64,000 nt of DNA from Angiostrongylus vasorum (taxonomy: Eukaryota; Nematoda; Chromadorea; Rhabditida; Metastrongylidae). The notes under the pieces were generated by a model. That model did no database searches and had not been told where the DNA came from. It saw only the letters and a list, made by a program, of their open reading frames with translations. This document shows positions 11,560 through 24,000 of this stretch, in pieces. Positions within the stretch are counted from its first letter, which is position 1, and each line of letters opens with the position of its first letter. The stretch lies in NCBI GenBank assembly GCA_018806985.1, contig JADANN010000455.1:232486-296485 (forward strand). The letters are read 5' to 3'. The translations under genes were made by a program, and so were the position numbers.

Positions 11560-13540
11560 GGGCGTCATATGGAACGACATTAGTGGCTATCTCTACACCA
11601 AGTGTCAAAATTGGCTATAATAGAACAAGCACAGCCCTTGGGCTAGAAATGAACAGGTTGAGAGAGCTGCCCAGTCTCACTAATTGTGAGTTAATTACGA
11701 ACACCATCTATAGTAGCTCCTAGTTCCACAGACCTTCCTACAGACGCTAGATGTAGAGGTAATCGGGTGAGGGAGCACCAGTCGAAATTGATAAGATTGT
11801 CGTAAATCAGAGTTTTAGAAAATCGACGTTACTGTTTTCTAGAAATTCTGCATGATATCAGACCATTGCCTCTTTGGGTAAAAATTGGTCTGACAAAAAC
11901 CGAGGGAAAAGTTACGAAGTCGAATCCCAGAACAAACGCGATAGAAGGAAATTCATCAATATCTTTGGCAAATTTTAGAGGGAAGACAGCATTATCGAAA
12001 GCACCAGTGGCGAATTAGATCTGCTCATGAAGCAGTTTCATAACAGTACTAAGAAATCAGACAAATTGATAAACACTTCAAGAAAAAAGCGGCTATATTC
12101 GAAACCTCTCACCCTGGTATCCCAGAGAACAGCTTCATGGAAAACCGCTGTTTTCACACATCTTAGCTTGCAAAACGGCCTAGTGCGATATTTACATGAA
12201 AATCGTAAGGCATACAATCCGTAGCCTTCATCAACATGACTTACTAGTGCAAAGACTAACCGAATGAAGGTTGGAGATTAACAGGACGCACTTATCAACA
12301 GACATGTTTGGTATTTTATATATTACCCTGTCGGGATAGAAGATATCCGAAAGTCCCAACATGGTGGAATCCATATTGCTCGAAAGAGACCGATGTTGGG
12401 AACAATAATCTGTTCTGAATCTGATAATCTGTTCATCGTCTATCCCTCTACAAACTTCTTGCATGGATCCTGCATTACAAACAGGTGGTGCTTTGGAGGA
12501 CAAACACTCACTACGAACAAAGGAAGCTTCGAAAAAGGCTCAATACGGTGCATCATATCCACATGTTTATGAAACTCACTGGGCTATCGCCAGTGTACAC
12601 AACTACCTCATTTTCGTCAATTTAAACAAGGCCTTCGACTGAAAAAAGAAGAGGTGATAGAACCTCTAGAAAACTAGAACAATACCAGATAGCACACAAA
12701 TGTCCTTGATAGCTCAAAAAAGCAACACAAGAGGAAAAAGTGGCATTTCATTCACCTTTTTGACGAAAAGAGAAGGGTTAGACACTAAGAAAAGTAACGG
12801 CAATCGCGTAACGTCACCGTTGGAAACGTCGTGTAGAGACTGATACAAAATAGCATGGAAAAGAAGGTCAGTTTGCGCCGGCGACATCATCTTTGCTTTT
12901 TTAAGCGACATCGTTCTTTGTATAAGAATTTTGGTCTTCAGTTGGAACTTCTAGAAAACCATTCCTGAATTCGTTCCACACCCATGGAATGGATAAAACC
13001 ATTCCTGAATTCGTTCCACACCCATGGAATGGATACCTTCTAATCCTTTAGCTCTGCACATCTGGGTCGGAAAATCACAGCGATAAACGACTTAGCTGAA
13101 GAACTAAGCAGAGAGGAATGAGCGGTTTGTGAAGCGTGAAAGACAATCGACGATCTAATGAAGAAGACGAGGAATGCATGGGTCTATGCCGACTTCTATG
13201 AGCGCCGCGTTATACACTAACATCGAAAACATCTGGTCCGAATACATGAATTGTTTTAACAACAATCGCTGAACAAGAGCCATTAGCAGCCGAGTTCCAT
13301 GGAATATAAAATTTACAGCAGGAATATCACCAATCAAATCATCAGCCCCCTTTATATGGTGCAAATCCCGAGCACCAACAACTCATTGGACAACCGTAAA
13401 TCGCGAAGAGAACGAATGCTGCTGAATCTGATAGAAGGGGACTGCTCGAACAATTCTGCTGATGTTTAGGAAGAGGAGAAATACTATAATTGAACAGATA
13501 CTCAGTGAAAATTTGTTGGTACATTAGTAAAAAAAAGATA
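11560..13540 (+). pseudogene. Degraded RTE-type non-LTR retrotransposon (endonuclease end and reverse transcriptase)
   Basis: The order matches the RTE ORF. A FCMISDHCLF endonuclease end comes first. LTLVSQRTASWKTAV follows in the linker at about 12100. YLIFVNLNKAFD is the RT motif with catalytic-region Asp near 12610. LGRKITAINDLAEELSRE lies at about 13070, then MKKTRNAWVYADF. Multiple stops and frame changes mean it is dead. A perfect 40 bp tandem duplication interrupts it at 12955-13034. The 5' limit is uncertain. Confidence 0.75.
12955..13034. repeat. Perfect 40 bp tandem duplication inside the dead RTE copy
   Basis: The unit starts AAAACCATTCCTGAATTCG and ends CATGGAATGGAT, repeated twice head to tail without mismatch. 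Confidence 0.9.
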
Positions 13541-14733
13541 TGTTTACCCTTTTCGTTATTATGATAAAGAACACCAACAAGGCTATTACTTACATAGCTG
13601 GACTGTAGTCATTCTTAGCAGTCGTTGGGTCAGAATCCTTGATCATTCCCAAGACTTCCCGTCCCGAACTATAAAATGGTTGGAAGGGGCCTGTGAATCA
13701 CAACAGGATCATAATCGTTCCAACAACATTACTCATATTTATGACAGTCGACTCTACCACTCAGTTAAACGCACCACGTATCTTTCCGCCATTAAAAGTG
13801 AACTCCGAGTAGTGGTATGGTGAGTGTGAGGCTCAGTTTCGAATCTGATTGGCGATGTGAGTTTCGGATCCGCTGCCTCGCTGCCCGTTCTGATTTATGT
13901 GCTGGGTGCATGCACACATGGTGGTGGTTCGTCCGCCATCTTGTCTCCAGGGATTCGCGTGATTCCTAGTCACTGTCTCGTCCGTCAACAGTATCATGTC
14001 CACGCATCACACACTCCTCTTCTAGTCCATATATATTTCAGCGCCACCACGGCCCACTGAGTTATGGCTCCGCAATGATTTGTTAGCAATGTACCGAAGG
14101 CCACCATAGCGCTCAAACACTAACGCGATGGCTTCTTCGCAAACATTAATTAGATTTAAGAAAATAACACCAGAATTTACAAAGAGGACATTCTGTGGAG
14201 AGAAACTGTGGAGAATAGAGAATTGAAATCCTCGTAGGGAACGAGAAACAGAACATTTATGACATGGCGTCGCGCTCTTATCTGTCAATCAGTTGTGTAA
14301 GCTCAGAACACGATTCTCAGCGGAATGACATCCTTCTACACTGAAGGGTCATCCTCATAGAAATTTCGGGATGACTGCGGCTTCAAAAGTCATACTCGTG
14401 ATTTTATTGACATTTTGGATAAGATTAACAAAACAAACATCATTAAATTGACTGCCTCAATCTAAGGAGTTTATTTGTAAACTTGTGATGGATCTAATGA
14501 CTACAAGAACCTTTTTCTTGAAGTTTTCAAGCACTCTTCCTCCTAAAGAATGATTTATGTTATTTGAAGGTTTAGTAACAGAAGTAGGCAACAACTCACC
14601 TTCAGTCCTATGTTGAGTAGTTCTTCCTTATAACTCTATTTGGCATCGATGCTACCAAGGAACACTAGAAATCCTTGTTAAAAAATGGAGTTCATAATCC
14701 CAAGAAAAACTATACCGAACAAACCTTTAAGAA
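13541..14733. other. Spacer or intron between the RTE copy and SINE-A
   Basis: No exon supported. It may be intronic if the exons at 11.0 and 15.25 kb belong together. Confidence 0.4.
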
Positions 14734-15003
14734 AGGATAAAGCTCTCGGTGTTGATTAATCCCTGAGGGATGCGCCGTGCATTCGGCTTCATTAAGCACC
14801 ACTTAGAGGTGATTGAATGCATATCTGGCCTTGACTCGTCGTGGCCTACCGATGTATCGAGCCAGTGCTGCTCTGCTCCCAAATAAGTCTGGTACCAATT
14901 TGCCGACCCTGGAGGGATGGAAAGCTTGGTGGTCCATGGGCGCGGAGATCGACTCCAAGTGTGTGTTGCAGAGCGCCTCCGACCACTGCGCCACACGCGC
15001 CCC
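14734..15003 (-). mobile_element. SINE-A copy
   Basis: Near full length. On the minus strand it starts GGGCGCGTGTGGCGCAGTGG (A-box) with a B-box-like GATCTCCGCG region, and ends GAGAGCTTTATCCTTTC. Flanked by CAAACCTT-type short repeats (target-site duplication). Probably intronic to the candidate plus-strand gene. Confidence 0.85.
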
Positions 15004-15253
15004 ATGCAAACCTTAGCCAAACGAATAGAAGATTTAATTCTCTTCCATCACTTGTTCTCTCCAAGGTAGTAAGTATCAAACAAACTTGTACACGTGGTTA
15101 TATTTGTTGTATATCAATTCTGAAGTTCGCCGATTAAACTGAAACTTGGATCAAAGTACCTCAAGTTTCAAAAAAAATACTCTGCATCTTGATACAAAAA
15201 TTTTGATAGCTTTCCAAATTTCTTCCTTTAAAATCACATATGTTCAACGGTAG

Positions 15254-15501
15254 ATAAAGGAGAACTTCTGGACCAGTTTATCTGGTTTATTTACAAAAAC
15301 CTTCCGAGTGTCGACTTCGATACGTTTCTAGACGTTATCAACCATTGGAAAAACGAAGTTTTCGTTGTATTTGTCTGCAGTTCTGCTCAAAATGAGTTGT
15401 TTTCACTGAGAAGACGACTGGATGGCTGGTGTCTGTCTGCTGTCCGAACAGAAGACGTCGACGCGGTGGAGGTGGTCGACGATTTCCAGATGCTCATCTG
15501 A
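15254..15501 (+). CDS. Candidate terminal exon of an unrecognised gene
   Basis: An 81-codon open frame follows a weak acceptor (CGGTAG) and ends at TGA 15499-15501. It reads like real protein: KGELLDQFIWFIYKN, VDFDTFLDVINHWKNEVF, SLRRRLDGWCLSAV, DVDAVEVVDDFQ. An AATAAA lies 156 nt past the stop. The FLxxxxxW pattern faintly recalls nematode F-box-associated regions, but this is too weak to name. Upstream exons are not resolved; an RTE copy and a SINE-A lie in the probable introns. Confidence 0.45.
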
Positions 15502-15656
15502 TCCCCCTGATTGCGGTCGGCGGTGGACTGCTTTCATCCGTCGATGGCTTAGGTCAACCGTCGCGATAAGACGGCCAAGGTTGGCGCATCATTACGCCGA
15601 CCGTCCGTCCGTAATGACAAGCCGACGAGGTAGCCGTCTCCCTCACGTCTTCACTC

Positions 15657-15662
15657 AATAAA
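15657..15662 (+). terminator. Poly(A) signal AATAAA after the 15.25 kb terminal exon
   Basis: Canonical hexamer followed by AT-rich sequence, 156 nt after the TGA at 15501. The interval between is unusually GC-rich for a 3' UTR here. Confidence 0.4.
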
Positions 15663-15782
15663 CAATATTGTACTCTCGTACCTGACTAAATACGCAGATA
15701 GCCCTATGACTCCATGTTGTGAACAAGAACAAGAACAGTGCTAATGAATTTTTTAGGTACTACATATCACTTTTATATTTTC

Positions 15783-15827
<45 letters not shown>

Positions 15828-15956
15828 TAATAATACCATTGTGTTTGTATTAGCAGTAGCAATAGCGCGTTCGTTCCTCACCACAGACACCTGCGGTCCG
15901 GAGTTTCGCAAATATCTCAGCATCATCTTAATAATAATAATAATAATGATAATAAC

Positions 15957-15997
<41 letters not shown>

Positions 15998-16123
15998 TAA
16001 TAATACCATTGTGTTTGTATTAGCAGTAGCAATAGCGTTCGTTCCTCACCACAGACACCTGCGGTCCGAGTTTCGCAAATATCTCAGCATCATCTTAATA
16101 ATAATAATAATAATGATAATAAC

Positions 16124-16158
<35 letters not shown>

Positions 16159-16165
16159 CATAGTG
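15783..16165. repeat. (TAA)n microsatellite with 170 bp tandem duplication containing SINE-D pieces
   Basis: Two copies of a unit starting ATACCATTGTGTTTGTATTA, offset by 170 bp. Each carries CACAGACACCTGCGGTCCG and GCAAATATCTCAGCATC (SINE-D) plus a TAA tract; a third partial start lies at about 16152. Confidence 0.8.
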
Positions 16166-16583
16166 TTTGTATTAGGAGATGACGATGGTGAGGCAGATCA
16201 TAATAGAGCCACAAGTAAGTGGTAAATAACGGGAATGTTAATAAATAATACAATACATAAAAAATAAAAGCAATAATAACGGCGGATGATGCTAAAAATG
16301 ATGGAAGCATCTAAGATGGTTGGAATTCCTTCCCCCAAACCGAAATTGGCACCTGTCAAGTTTTTTTCCGGTGATATTCGACATACGATAATTTTCGAAG
16401 TGCTCCCTCCCACTAAAAAGTGGTCCCTTCCTACATTTCTGCATTGTTTAGTATGTGATCGGAGTTTTTAGTTCTTTATTGACTCTTTTGCTGCTTCCAG
16501 ATTTCGAATGAAATGAGAAAGCTACTGCATTAGAGAATTTCACGATTTTATAGTTTCATTCGAAGGAAGGACCATGGTAATTG

Positions 16584-17500
16584 TCAACATAGCCATCTGA
16601 TGCAGTCCATACGACCACCATATTCTGTCATGGAGGGTATCAGTTCTACGGAAACTCTCGGATCTTCCGGAAGCTCTCGAATGAACAACCAGAGCAGTGC
16701 AGAGGCTTGCTCTCTACGACGATTCTCCACCCACCCGCCCCCTCTTCCTGCAAGTGGGCGGGATGTAACGCTGCCAGATGCTGGTTGCAGTGGAAACAAA
16801 ATCCGCACTAAATGCCCGTCTCCCTACAATCTTCCATAGATGTTTAGCACTCGTCATTAAACGTTTCATATGTAATCCTGTTTATAACTTGTAACTTAAT
16901 CACTAGGAATATTAGTTGTTAAGTACCGTACAAAATCACTCACTGAACATCGTTTCTCGATGGTTTCCGTTTCTGATAACCTTTATTTTCGCTTAATATC
17001 TTGCTTTTAAAAATTCCATAAGCATAATTAGCTCTGCACATTCAATCAAATTCCTTATTTTTCAACTGGAATCACCGTTACTTGACAAAGAAGTTCGCAG
17101 ACGAAGTTGTTGATCTGATAAACTGATAAGAGTATCCGTTAGAAATACAGGAGTAGAGATTGAAAGCATAGGTGTAAACTCCTTTTCTTCGCCTTGAGAA
17201 CATCCTCCTCATTCCTACGGCAAGAATGAAACATCACAGCGATAAGATTATATCTTGCTGATTCATTGTTCCCCATTGAAATTATGAAACATCCACTTTG
17301 CCTAGTTGAAATCTCTTCTAAAGAACGTTGTCGTTCTAAGGCGTAAATTTCCCACTCACCATTCCTCAATGTGTTTTTGTTGTAGCGATCATCAGTGCGT
17401 AGCTCTTCGTAAGCTGACCTATGTGAGCTCCCCGAAGAACTAAAGGTAGCGCCTCTAAACTGAATCGTGTAGTAGTCAAAGCATCTTGTGGCTTGCGTAT
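16584..17500 (-). CDS. Candidate 3' end of an unrecognised minus-strand gene (two exons)
   Basis: The upstream exon, 17500-17360, has acceptor AAATTATCAG and donor ATG|GTGAGTGGG, with 47 codons including RCFDYYTIQFRGATF and SSHRSAYEELRTDDRYNK. The next exon starts after CAACCAG near 16776 and runs to TGA at 16586-16584. It includes GGGWVENRRREQASALLWL and ELPEDPRVSVELIPSMTEY. The phases fit (1 to 1), and AATAAA follows on the minus strand at 16480-16475, about 105 nt past the stop. The plus strand of the downstream exon is also open (16600-16839, Ser-rich), so the strand is not certain. No family recognised; more 5' exons are expected above 17500. Confidence 0.35.
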
Positions 17501-18874
17501 CTGATAATTTCAAAGAGCTCTCTATTTTGGTAATAACTTCAATGAACCTTATTGTTTTCACATTTATGTAACTACCGTGTAACTTCCTATAGATTTTATT
17601 TCGTCAACGAGAAAAGTTTACTATGAACCTTGATTTCCGTCGTGACTTTGTTAATGCTTGTCGGTAGTTGGTCTCAAATGTGGTCGTCTCCTTTGGGGTG
17701 GAACTCTTTGTGGTGAACTAATCGGTACGAACACCACTTTGTCTTGCTCTCAGTCCGTCTTCCATCGCATTAATCTCCTTCATAATCTCTTCTGCCACCA
17801 TCTTCCGTCATCTAATCGGAGCGCCTCCATCAAACACCTCACATTTTTTCCTAGTTGGCTAATAATCATGATGTTCTAGGGAAAAAAAATACCACGAGTA
17901 AACACAGCAATTTTCTTGTTATAATAAGTACTTCTTGGACACCGTAAGAAAGTGGAAAAGTTCGGAGCGACAACAACGTTTTCAAGCCTTTCTAGTTCTG
18001 GGAAAGCAGCCTGTGTGCAGCACTTTTGAAGAACCCCTCATTGGAGCACATTGTGCTTCCATTCCAGTTTTTTCCGATGTGGTTCTAACTCTTCTTAATA
18101 TTTTGATCCTTTCCTCAAGACTGATTCTGCTGTTACTTTCTTCGAGCGTACCTCGTCTATTTTTTTACAACCTCTAACTTGGGTCGAACTCCTTCGAACG
18201 AAAGTTTGGAATTCCTACAGTCTCATTCCTCTTATCTATCATCTTTCATGTTATAAATATAATGTTCTATTCAGTCATTTAACGACCAAGATGCAAAGTT
18301 AGATAATATGCATTTAGATAACTACGCATACGGTATGAAGTAAATCTGATTGCCAACATCACAGTACGAGAGTGGAGGCGGGTACGAGTGGAACTCTTTG
18401 TTATGCATTGTGCGATCCTCTCGCTTTATCCACTGGTCTGTCAAAGAGCTAAGGTGAAATGGTCGATGAGAACTCAAAAAGAGCGACTTCTCTAGAGAAG
18501 AATTTTGTAGGGAAGAAATATATTATAAGATAATCATGGGGTCCCTTTGAGACGGCGGATGGAACGTCCATCGCTTATGGGAGTCCTTTGAGAACACTTT
18601 GACGCTGCAGTTTCAAATCTTATCTTCTGTCATATTTGCATATTCAACATCTTAATGGATTTTTCGCTTTCGAGCAGCGATCCAATAACCCTTTCCCAGT
18701 GATAACTGCACTTAGAATCTTCCAGTCGCTGGGTTTTTTCTTTCTCGAGAACACCTTTTTCATGGAAAAAGCTTAATTCAAATAAGTGATTCCACTTGAA
18801 TATCGCTCTCATTTACATCACCGCTTAAAGTTTTCACTGGATTTATTTAGATTATGAATGCTGAGATATGATCA

Positions 18875-19135
18875 GAACTCGGAAGATCAGCTAGGGTTTC
18901 GAGCCCGGGCTTACCCTTTCCAGGTGCTCACGTGCTAGGGGATCACACCAGCCGGGACCCTTGCTTTGTCCTTCTGGCAGCCATGTTTTTATTCCAACCC
19001 TGTTATGGGTAATAGCGTGTCAGATGCCGGAAGTTGAAGTCCCGAGTTTTGCTCATATCTCAGCATCCATGTGGTTGTATTTCACATAGTACCCTGCCAT
19101 GAAAAAAGGAATATGCTGTAAATAAAAGCTGAGGT
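18875..19135 (+). mobile_element. SINE-D-related element (3' half shared)
   Basis: Contains TTTCGAGCCCGGGC (B-box-like) and the SINE-D 3' half: CATATCTCAGCATCCATG, TGGTTGTATTTCACAT, CCCTGCCATGAAAAAAGG. The 5' part differs. Confidence 0.55.
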
Positions 19136-20149
19136 ATTGTGATTTAGCTTATTTCTCTCTTAGAAAAACCAAAACAAAAGTAATATAGTTGATGAATGAT
19201 GAGTGGCTTCTCTACAGCTGACTTACGCCAGACTCTCACGGTTCCGCCTTTGCTTCCTCATTCTCGATAGCGGCGAAGATCGTCGTCTGACCTCTACCAA
19301 TATTTGCCTTTCTTCCACTATCGCTCAGATGCAAGAAACACATCGCTGCTAATCGACTCATCGCCTTTACTTCTCCTCTACAACCGAAACGGAAACCCTC
19401 TGACCCTCCGAGGACATTGTCATTTATCTAATTTTCTTTTAGTTTATCTTTTTAACGGCAACAATTTATTCCTTCACCTGTGATTACAAAGTGTGAAGGA
19501 CTTGCAGACACTTCCAATCAAGCTTATGATCGCTTTCTCTTACAGTATCCCGTCATCATGAATAAATTAATCTGCATCTGCGAGAACAACAGTACTTCTT
19601 TCTTCTTCTAAAGGTATAAATAAATTAAGTTCAGAGGATTTTACAAACGATTCTGTTTCATGTCACTTCCAACCATTCCTTGGTTTGGAAGGTTATTCAA
19701 AGTCATTCACTTCATTTCACACACTACAAAGCTGGTAGTCGAATAGTTCATGAAGAAATTAACTTTTGACAGATAAAATGGCGTGATTGCAAGAAAGTCT
19801 CCTGGCGTTTATGTTTATGACCCTCTCCGCATGATTACTATCTAAACGTGCTTAGTCTTGTATTGGTCGTTCTAACTTCCGTAAAGTAATTCTATTCAAT
19901 CTTCTTCTGTTGTCAGTCCGTCATCATTGCTTAATGTCAAACTGTCCCTATTTCGTAGTACAATTCTACTAGGAGGAAAAACTAGCCATATAGAGTAATC
20001 AGAGATCTATGCACTTTCCGTTAAGGACCACCAACCGCAACTATCGTAAGAAATCTGAGTATGCCAAAATATAGTTCATTTAAACTTGTTATTTACTGCC
20101 TACTCTTTCTAATAGTGTGACGGTGATTGCTGATGGCACTGATCGATAG

Positions 20150-20292
20150 AACTAGCTGAGAGACAGGCGGAACGAAGAACCCGCATGGTGTGGTCGTTAA
20201 CGCGTTAGCCCCCCGAAAAGCGTAATGGCGCGTTCGTTCCTCACCGCAGACACCTGCGGTCCGAAGTTTTGCAAATATCTCAGCATTCTTGA
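20150..20292 (+). mobile_element. SINE-D copy
   Basis: GTGTGGTCGTTAACGCGTTAG, CGCAGACACCTGCGGTCCG, GCAAATATCTCAGCAT; the 3' end is truncated. Upstream of prickle. Confidence 0.65.
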
Positions 20293-20988
20293 AGTTATAT
20301 AGTTCATTTACTATTTTAGCCTACTATCAAGCAGTAATCAGATATTAGTTAACGCAGTATGAACAAAATTGGGTTAAAACAAGTGTACTATTGGGCACAA
20401 TAAATATGAGTATTGTGAAATATGAATGTTGGGATTAGTCACTGAAAATCTACATCCTGTTCATTTTTCGTTCTATCCATATGTCATTTTCATTTTCGTC
20501 ATTGTTCTCGACTTTAAAGGGTTCTCTCTGAGCGACTAATCTCATAGAATTTCCTCAAACCGCCAAGAATTTTGCCGCATTTGTTGATGATGATGTTTTC
20601 ATCTCTATATGGCGCTGTCAAAGTCGCGCCGACTCAACGATTTCGGAATGACTGAAGTTAAGAGGTTCACTACGGCACCACTAGTCAACGGGAAATATCA
20701 CAGAGAAATAACCTCGAACGCACTCAGATACCACCATAAATTTGCAGCATTGCTTGTGACAAATACGTTGTGAATCATTGTGGTGACGGCGACAAATGTT
20801 TTCTTTGCTGTAATAACAAACAGATTGTTACGGAGCTCGGTATCATATTGGGTTGCCCAGTACCGAACGCCATCGTACTCTTCATAGATCTCGATATTTC
20901 GTGTAAATGAGCTTTAGCTTTAACATCACTATCGTTGTCTTCCGAAATTTATAACTATATGCAAGATCTCAGAACAAAATAAGCATGG

Positions 20989-21014
20989 ATATAGTTCAGG
21001 ATTTTTTTCTGAAA
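20989..21014 (+). promoter_or_regulatory. Putative spliced-leader acceptor of prickle
   Basis: ATAGTTCAG ends at 20999, 15 nt before the ATG at 21015 that opens [13 protein letters not shown] chose this ATG rather than the upstream in-frame one at 20985, because that one lies before the acceptor. Inference from nematode trans-splicing. Confidence 0.45.
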
Positions 21015-24000
21015 ATGACCGATCGAGCGCGACGTCGCCGCAGTCGAGAGTTGCGAATGCCGCGTCAAGATGGCGGCTTGTCCCCGGCATCGAGACTCAG
21101 GATAGCGGCCGACATCCACCGTCATTCTACCAGCGATGATGATTCTGGTTGTGTTTTTCGAAGAGTACGCATGGGTACCCAACGGTCTTAAGCCGAATAT
21201 GGTGAGTTTGAATATTAGGTTGGTCGGTGCGGAAATTCCGTTTGTTGGATGCTGGATAGTGCGTTGATTAACTGAGGTTGCGCCGAACACCGCGTTTATC
21301 GTCCCAGCAATACCTTCATCGCTGGTTCTGTTTCTTCAAGTGCAAAAATTACAGAAATACGACAATTGGGCTTAAAACAACACTGTTAAAATCCAAAAAA
21401 ATATCACTGATAACAAATGTAGCTTGAGGAATCGAGCGAAGAACTCCCATCTTCGTTAGAGAATATCCCGAGTTTATACAAATAATTAACTTAAAAATAA
21501 AGATCCGGCGATAGCTTCCAGCCCACAGGTTCGCTTGTTACTAACTTAGTTACCAGTAAGACGGATTCGATACTGTCTTTCATTAGCACTGTTTGAATTA
21601 AACGATTACTTCAGATTCATATGTACTTTGCGACACTGCCCGAGGAAAAAGTGCCATACGTGAATAGCGTCGGAGAGAAGTGGCGTCTACGGCAGTTACG
21701 CTACCAGCTTCCACCACAAGACTCGGATCCACGATATTGCGCTAGACTCACTTCCGAAGAGGAGGATGAGCTGAGGTCGTGTGGGAGTGCTATTTATTTA
21801 TTACCTTCACTCATTTTTAAAACTCAAGGAAAAGATATTGCACCATGAATCCTTTTTTTCAAATAAGTTGACTTTATAATTATGGAACCAGTTTCATGTC
21901 GTCATTTTACCGCTGGAATCCGGTCTATGATGAGATTTTATAGGCTGTTCGAGCGTCGTCGAAAGGCCGAATGTCTTGGTAGAGGAACAGTTGACTGGAT
22001 ACCTTACGATGATAGGAATCGCAAGTGTGGAACGGTTGGCTAACAAAAAGCATTCGTATTCATTAAATGGAAGACTTTTTACAATGAAATAAGCGCGCGT
22101 CTCTGTTTCGAAGTCGTATTTTACCATAAAAGCTAAAAGCTCTCGGCGTTGATCAATCCCCTGAAGGATGCGCCATGCATTCGACTTCATTAAGCATCGT
22201 TTGGAGGTGATTGAGTGCATATCTGGTCTTTACAATGGCCTACCGATGTATCGAACCAGTGCTGCTATCCTCCCAGACAAGTCTGGTACCAATCTGCCGA
22301 CCCCGGAGGGATGGAAGGCTTGGTGAGCCATGGCCGCGGGGATCGATTCCACGTATGTGTTGCAAGGCGCCTCCAACCACTGCGCCACACGCGCCCTTTA
22401 TTTTACCATAAATGCCGCAACCAAATTTTAGTTAGAGATGAAAAATTTAAGTATTGTCTATACTAGCTTATTATATTAGTACTATTTATAGCAAAACTTG
22501 TCACGAAGGCTTGTTCTTCTCGCTATCGAGTACTTCACGCTAAAATTTTTCTTCACATTCAGTTGTTTAAGATAAATGCCGCCCAGCGGTGCCAATGTCA
22601 CATCCAATTTTTCAACTGTTCCTCATAATTGCGCGTCCTTTGTGCACATTTCATGGGTCTCATCAAACCGGTCTACCTAGCCGAGCGCGAATTTTCTGCT
22701 CATCGAATGCATAAGTCCACGTTTCAAATCTTACTAGGCTGTAGAAAAAAGTTAATAAACTAACCATTTATATAGATCTCGGGCAAGTTTCACCACCTGC
22801 ACACCTCAGTGAAGATCGAAAAGTCACTGGAATTTCAGTGTGGACAATTAATTCATGTGGTCTAAAGAACATCACTAGAGTTCCCGGTGAAAAGGCCATT
22901 TTCTACAATCGTAGCGTCGTCAGATGAAATGCCGGTGTCCCATGTGACGCATCAGCATTGCTTTACCGCATGAATCATTCAATGGATTTGTGACGGTCCG
23001 TTGACACAGACGGTATATGGCCGGTTGTAAAAAAAAAGTGCTAGAAAGGTTGCTTTTCCTTCTCCAATTCTCAGAACAGCTGTGATAAATATGGAAGAAA
23101 AAACCTCTGACAGAAGATGATTGAGTGTCTTTACCACTTTGCTTTATATTAACGCAGTATTACAAAAGCAACATTGTGCCTTTTTCCGAATCCTTGATCA
23201 GTTCCAAGTTTTTGAAAGTGTGCGAGGAGCAGAAAAGTTACGTCCATGGAGAAATAGGCGAACGAAGAATAAACGGCGGTTCTGAGAATTTCATTTGGCC
23301 TTCAAACGGCGTTTGAGTATAAGTTTGTCTTTTAAGAAGCGAGGTACAATGAACCAGGGTCGTAGAGTTTAAGAAACGTATTATAGTTGCTTTAGACGTT
23401 TTAGAAGAGTCCAAAGCCGACGACCTTGAATTCTTATGGCTTCCACCTTCCAGAATTTGTAAACCTCTAACAAAATTTGGTGAATTTTTCTACATCCCTC
23501 TTGCACTCAGTTGCTCACTTCGGGGTGCCATCAAGAGCGCTTGGTGTTTGACCTTAGACAACAACGACTGCACCTCTCTAGCAGATGGACGGTGCCACAC
23601 TGTCATAGCTCATCCATTCAGGATATGCCTAATTGTCGGTCACTTGAGAACGCGTGTGCCGGCCAAACATGCCGACCTCATCTTCGGCCGGTCTTCTCGA
23701 CCCTCTAAAACAATAACGGGAACGGACCTCTCAAATAAAAAAACGGTCCGAAATCTTTAAAGTACCCATCAGCAAGCAGTTGAAAGAGTGTGGCTCTATA
23801 TCAGCAATTTTGAACAAAAATCCTAAAATTGGTCATTGTCGTTTACGATTCAAACCTCAAGGTTTTCTCTTTTCTTGAAGCAGTCGTTGTGAGCAGCTAG
23901 GGCAAGCATATAACCAGTAAATGTTTGAATAAGTAGGTCCAGGAAAGCTGTGATAGCAGAAAACTGTTTCCTACTTCAAAAGGTTTTGACTCAAGTTCCT

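Larger units (their letters stand above)
17562..20984. other. Spacer upstream of prickle
   Basis: Contains two SINE-D-type elements; other ORFs are short and unremarkable. Upstream exons of the candidate minus-strand gene may lie here (for example near 18.6-18.8 kb), but I could not confirm one. Confidence 0.4.

Noticed and set aside
14940..15003. Possible tRNA genes at the SINE-A heads
   Set aside because: The same head recurs in front of the same body at many sites and lacks a full cloverleaf.
23125..23316. Candidate for the missing PET exon of prickle
   Set aside because: The phase can be made to fit, but the residues do not resemble the PET end and the donor is missing.
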